Below, piece by piece: positions 61,871 to 64,000 of a DNA stretch of 64,000 bases. Origin of the DNA: Bacillus sp. AFS073361 (lineage in GTDB: Bacteria; Bacillota; Bacilli; Bacillales; Cytobacillaceae); assembly GCF_002567005.1 (NCBI RefSeq), contig NZ_NUZU01000004.1, positions 62,001 to 126,000 of the forward strand, given 5' to 3'. Position numbers and translations under genes: made by a program. How positions within the stretch are numbered: position 1 is the stretch's first letter; the number at the start of each line of letters is the position of its first letter. The notes beneath the pieces were generated by a model. It was not told where the DNA came from, did no database searches, and saw only the letters and a list, made by a program, of their open reading frames with translations.

Positions 61871-62593
61871 GTGACATTTTTAAATGATTATTTATGGACA
61901 CCTTTTATGGTGTTTTCTTTAGGATTTTTATTGGTCAAATTTGCTGGAAAGAGGTCAGTCGCACAAATGACAGCCTTCGACCTGATGTTTATACAGATCA
62001 TGGGAACTGCTATAACTGAGCCAATTGTTTCGAAAAACAACTGGTCCGCTGCTTGGTACTCTTTTTCAATTGCACTTTTATATATCATTTTATCGAGACT
62101 GGCTTTAGTCAATAAGTTGAAGTATTGGATTTCACACAGCCCTACCGTTTTGATTCGCAAGGGGGATATTGACGAACATGGGTTAGCCAGAGTTCGATTA
62201 ACGGTGGATGAACTTCAAGGTATTCTCCGGACAAAGGGATATACCGATATACTAGATGTGGAGATAGCTGTGATGGAGGAGTCTGGACAGGTCAGTATTA
62301 TCCCAATGTCGGATAAAAGACCCTTACAGCCCAGCGACCTAAATATTCAACCAAGCCCTACTTTTATATCGATTCCCTTAATTATGGACGGGGATATCAT
62401 CCAGCATAATTTAAAGTTTGTGCATAAAAGCCTAGATTGGCTGTACTCTCAAATGATGAATCATCAACTCGGGAAAGAAGATCTACATAAAATCACATTA
62501 GCTACCTATAATCAAAAAGGTGACGTTGAGTTTGATATTAAAAAGGAACATGATAAGAGTATTAATACCTACAAGCCAGGGAATGAGAACTAA
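61871..62593 (+). CDS. YetF/DUF421 family membrane protein
   Basis: 240 residues. Three N-terminal membrane helices (about 8-26, 38-56, 62-82), with FAGKRSVAQMTAFDLMFIQI typical of YetF/YcaP, then a soluble DUF421 domain (GDIDEHGLARVRLTVDELQGILR, GYTDILDVEIAVMEESGQVSI). The family is linked to spore germination or cell-envelope stress in Bacillus, role unclear. Start GTG 61871; GGAGG lies 14 bases upstream, longer than usual. An in-frame stop lies directly before. Confidence 0.85.
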   Translation: MTFLNDYLWTPFMVFSLGFLLVKFAGKRSVAQMTAFDLMFIQIMGTAITEPIVSKNNWSAAWYSFSIALLYIILSRLALVNKLKYWISHSPTVLIRKGDIDEHGLARVRLTVDELQGILRTKGYTDILDVEIAVMEESGQVSIIPMSDKRPLQPSDLNIQPSPTFISIPLIMDGDIIQHNLKFVHKSLDWLYSQMMNHQLGKEDLHKITLATYNQKGDVEFDIKKEHDKSINTYKPGNEN

Positions 62594-62632
62594 GAATCCG
62601 TTAGGAGATCAGGTGGAGCTCGCGGTCTGGGT

Positions 62633-62875
62633 AAATAGACGGAGAAATTCCGCTTATTTTGTAATTTTGATTAAAAAAGGCCTTAATAGACGGAGAAATT
62701 CCGCCTATTTACTCGAAAAGTTCTAAAATGGGGGATTTTCCTTTGCATAACCGGAAAATTTCCGCTTATTCCCTCATGAAACGAGCTCCATTTTGCATTT
62801 AGCCGGAAATTTTCCGCTTATTTTCCCTAAGCCGAGCCCCATTTGCATTTAGCTAAGAATTTTCCGCTTATTTTT
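62633..62875 (-). repeat. Palindrome-array repeat, copy 6 (five units, inverted relative to copies 1-3)
   Basis: Units centred near 62646, 62697, 62758, 62810 and 62861 (spacing 51, 61, 52, 51). Reverse complement matches copies 1 and 3 through AATGGAGCTCGTTT, GGTTATGCAA and AATCCCCCATTTT. The most complete copy in the window. Confidence 0.85.
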
Positions 62876-63061
62876 CCTACTGCTGGTTACTTTGGTTTTT
62901 GTTAAGTTTTGTTGAGTTTCATAAGGTTTTGTTGATATTTATCTATATATGGAGAGTTTTGGCGGTAAAACACGCCCCAATTGACTGTTTTTATCAAAAA
63001 TTATCAGAATATTTATGTAATTAATAGTTGTTTTCATATTTTCATAGTGTTATCATTTTCC
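62876..63061. other. Leader region of the aldehyde dehydrogenase gene
   Basis: AT-rich, with three near-copies of TTTTGTTGA/TAAGTTTTGTTGAG around 62900-62940. Nothing else seen. Confidence 0.4.
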
Positions 63062-63078
63062 ATGGAAACGCTTTCCAT
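63062..63078. promoter_or_regulatory. cre-like palindrome before aldehyde dehydrogenase
   Basis: ATGGAAACGCTTTCCAT is a 17-bp palindrome close to the cre consensus (TGNAANCGNNNNCA), 45 bp before the start, implying CcpA control. Confidence 0.6.
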
Positions 63079-63122
63079 TCCGTCCATTAAGCGAAAAAAA
63101 CTTATTTTTAAGGAGGAATTAT

Positions 63123-64000
63123 ATGACTCAATTAGCAGTAGCATTAAAAGAAAAGGTAGAAAAGTTCCTACGCGGGAAGAAAAAATTATTTATTAATGGT
63201 GAATTTGTTGAGAGTCAGTCACAAAAAACCTTCGATACATATAACCCGGCCACCGGTGAAGTACTAGCAAATGTTTATGAAGCAGGTGCAGCGGATATTG
63301 ATCTTGCTGTAAAAGCGGCACGTAAAGCATTTGATGAAGGTCCATGGTCGAAAATGAGCGCGGCTAATCGAAGCCGGCTTATGTACAAGCTTGCTGATTT
63401 GATGGAAGAAAACAGTGAAGAGCTAGCCCAGTTAGAGACCTTGGATAACGGGAAGCCGATTCGAGAAACAACTAATGCAGATATTCCTTTGGCAGTCGAG
63501 CATATGCGCTATTATGCAGGCTGGTCCACGAAGATTGTTGGACAAACCATCCCTGTTAATGGACCATTCTTAAACTATACCCGTCATGAAGCTGTGGGCG
63601 TAGTTGGGCAAATTATCCCTTGGAATTTCCCTCTCTTAATGGCCATGTGGAAGCTTGGAGCCGCACTTGCAACAGGCTGTACCATTGTTCTAAAGCCAGC
63701 GGAGCAAACGCCGCTATCAGCGCTTTACTTGGCTGAATTAATTCAGGAAGCCGGATTCCCTGCAGGTGTGGTCAACATCGTTCCTGGATTTGGAGAAACG
63801 GCAGGTCAACCGCTTGTTGACCATCCTTTAGTGGATAAAATTGCTTTCACTGGTTCCACTGAAGTCGGAAAAGCAATCATGTCCAATGCTTCTAAAACAT
63901 TGAAGCGCGTGACACTTGAGCTTGGAGGAAAATCACCAAACATCATCCTTCCTGATGCTGATTTAACCAAAGCCATTCCAGGTGCGCTTAACGGTGTTAT
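63123..64000 (+). CDS. NAD-dependent aldehyde dehydrogenase (partial, runs off right edge)
   Basis: First 292 codons. ATG 63123 with AAGGAGG 7 bases upstream. The N-terminal NAD domain has [59 protein letters not shown] and [11 protein letters not shown], then [12 protein letters not shown], which contains the catalytic-base Glu. The catalytic Cys lies beyond the edge. Closest in feel to the DhaS/AldA type of Bacillus. cre-like palindrome in the leader. Confidence 0.92.
   Translation, partial: MTQLAVALKEKVEKFLRGKKKLFINGEFVESQSQKTFDTYNPATGEVLANVYEAGAADIDLAVKAARKAFDEGPWSKMSAANRSRLMYKLADLMEENSEELAQLETLDNGKPIRETTNADIPLAVEHMRYYAGWSTKIVGQTIPVNGPFLNYTRHEAVGVVGQIIPWNFPLLMAMWKLGAALATGCTIVLKPAEQTPLSALYLAELIQEAGFPAGVVNIVPGFGETAGQPLVDHPLVDKIAFTGSTEVGKAIMSNASKTLKRVTLELGGKSPNIILPDADLTKAIPGALNGV

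Noticed and set aside
62633-62875. Palindrome arrays as a CRISPR array
   Set aside because: Units are diverged, spacing alternates 51/61, the DNA between units is itself conserved between copies, and there are no cas genes.

Overview
The window looks like chromosome from a low-GC, motile, spore-forming Bacillaceae member, Neobacillus/Bacillus-like. The signs are Bacillus-type AGGAGG ribosome sites, frequent GTG and TTG starts, a ComK homologue, DUF3231, DUF3899 and CBO0543 families, a dpp peptide operon, a TcyP-type cystine symporter, LytR-CpsA-Psr proteins and an EPS operon carrying an EAR-like RNA. No rRNA, tRNA, phage module, CRISPR array or intact insertion sequence was seen. || Layout. 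1-8.2 kb (minus): chemotaxis/flagellar block in transcription order giant soluble chemoreceptor, cheR, cheB, then EAL phosphodiesterase, motE and a fliK-like start. 8.6-15 kb: DUF3231 gene, an orphan ComP-type kinase and a decayed zone with two pseudogenes, three copies of a palindrome-array repeat and a non-coding block that recurs at 29.6 kb. 15-26.8 kb (minus): peptide-use island (Lrp-type regulator, M42 peptidase, dppA, dppBCDF transporter, dppE, DUF3899, M20 and S9 peptidases), with an amidohydrolase divergent at 27 kb. 28-33 kb: a broken SpoIID/Ig-like gene and secreted proteins. 33-38 kb: XRE regulator, ComK homologue, zinc-ribbon protein, two LCP ligases, and tiny membrane proteins, one behind a c-di-GMP-I riboswitch. 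38-53.3 kb (minus): EPS/capsule operon (Wzz, tyrosine kinase, PHP phosphatase, EAR-like RNA plus terminator, galU, priming transferase, variable AT-rich GT/Wzy/pyruvyltransferase/Wzx block, rhamnose genes), then a tail-fibre-like protein. 53.5-64 kb: SGNH-like lipid-anchored or secreted protein, three CBO0543 paralogues, a dCache-GGDEF cyclase, a LysM/SH3 protein, tcyP, YetF and the start of an aldehyde dehydrogenase. || How it fits together. c-di-GMP synthesis, breakdown and sensing (GGDEF protein, EAL protein, riboswitch) sit in one window with flagellar genes and an exopolysaccharide operon, as expected of a motile-to-sessile switch; that link is inference. The dpp island pairs uptake of peptides with four hydrolases that would break them down. 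|| The most unusual object is the chemoreceptor at 4460-8212. Its two coiled-coil arms each carry exactly 448 residues of 56-residue (8-heptad) repeats, placed 85 residues either side of the signalling tip, so the arms have expanded in register. An in-frame TAA, created by two adjacent base changes inside one repeat, interrupts it. The second notable object is a dispersed intergenic element of four or five short palindromes at about 51-61-51 bp spacing, present in six full or partial copies.
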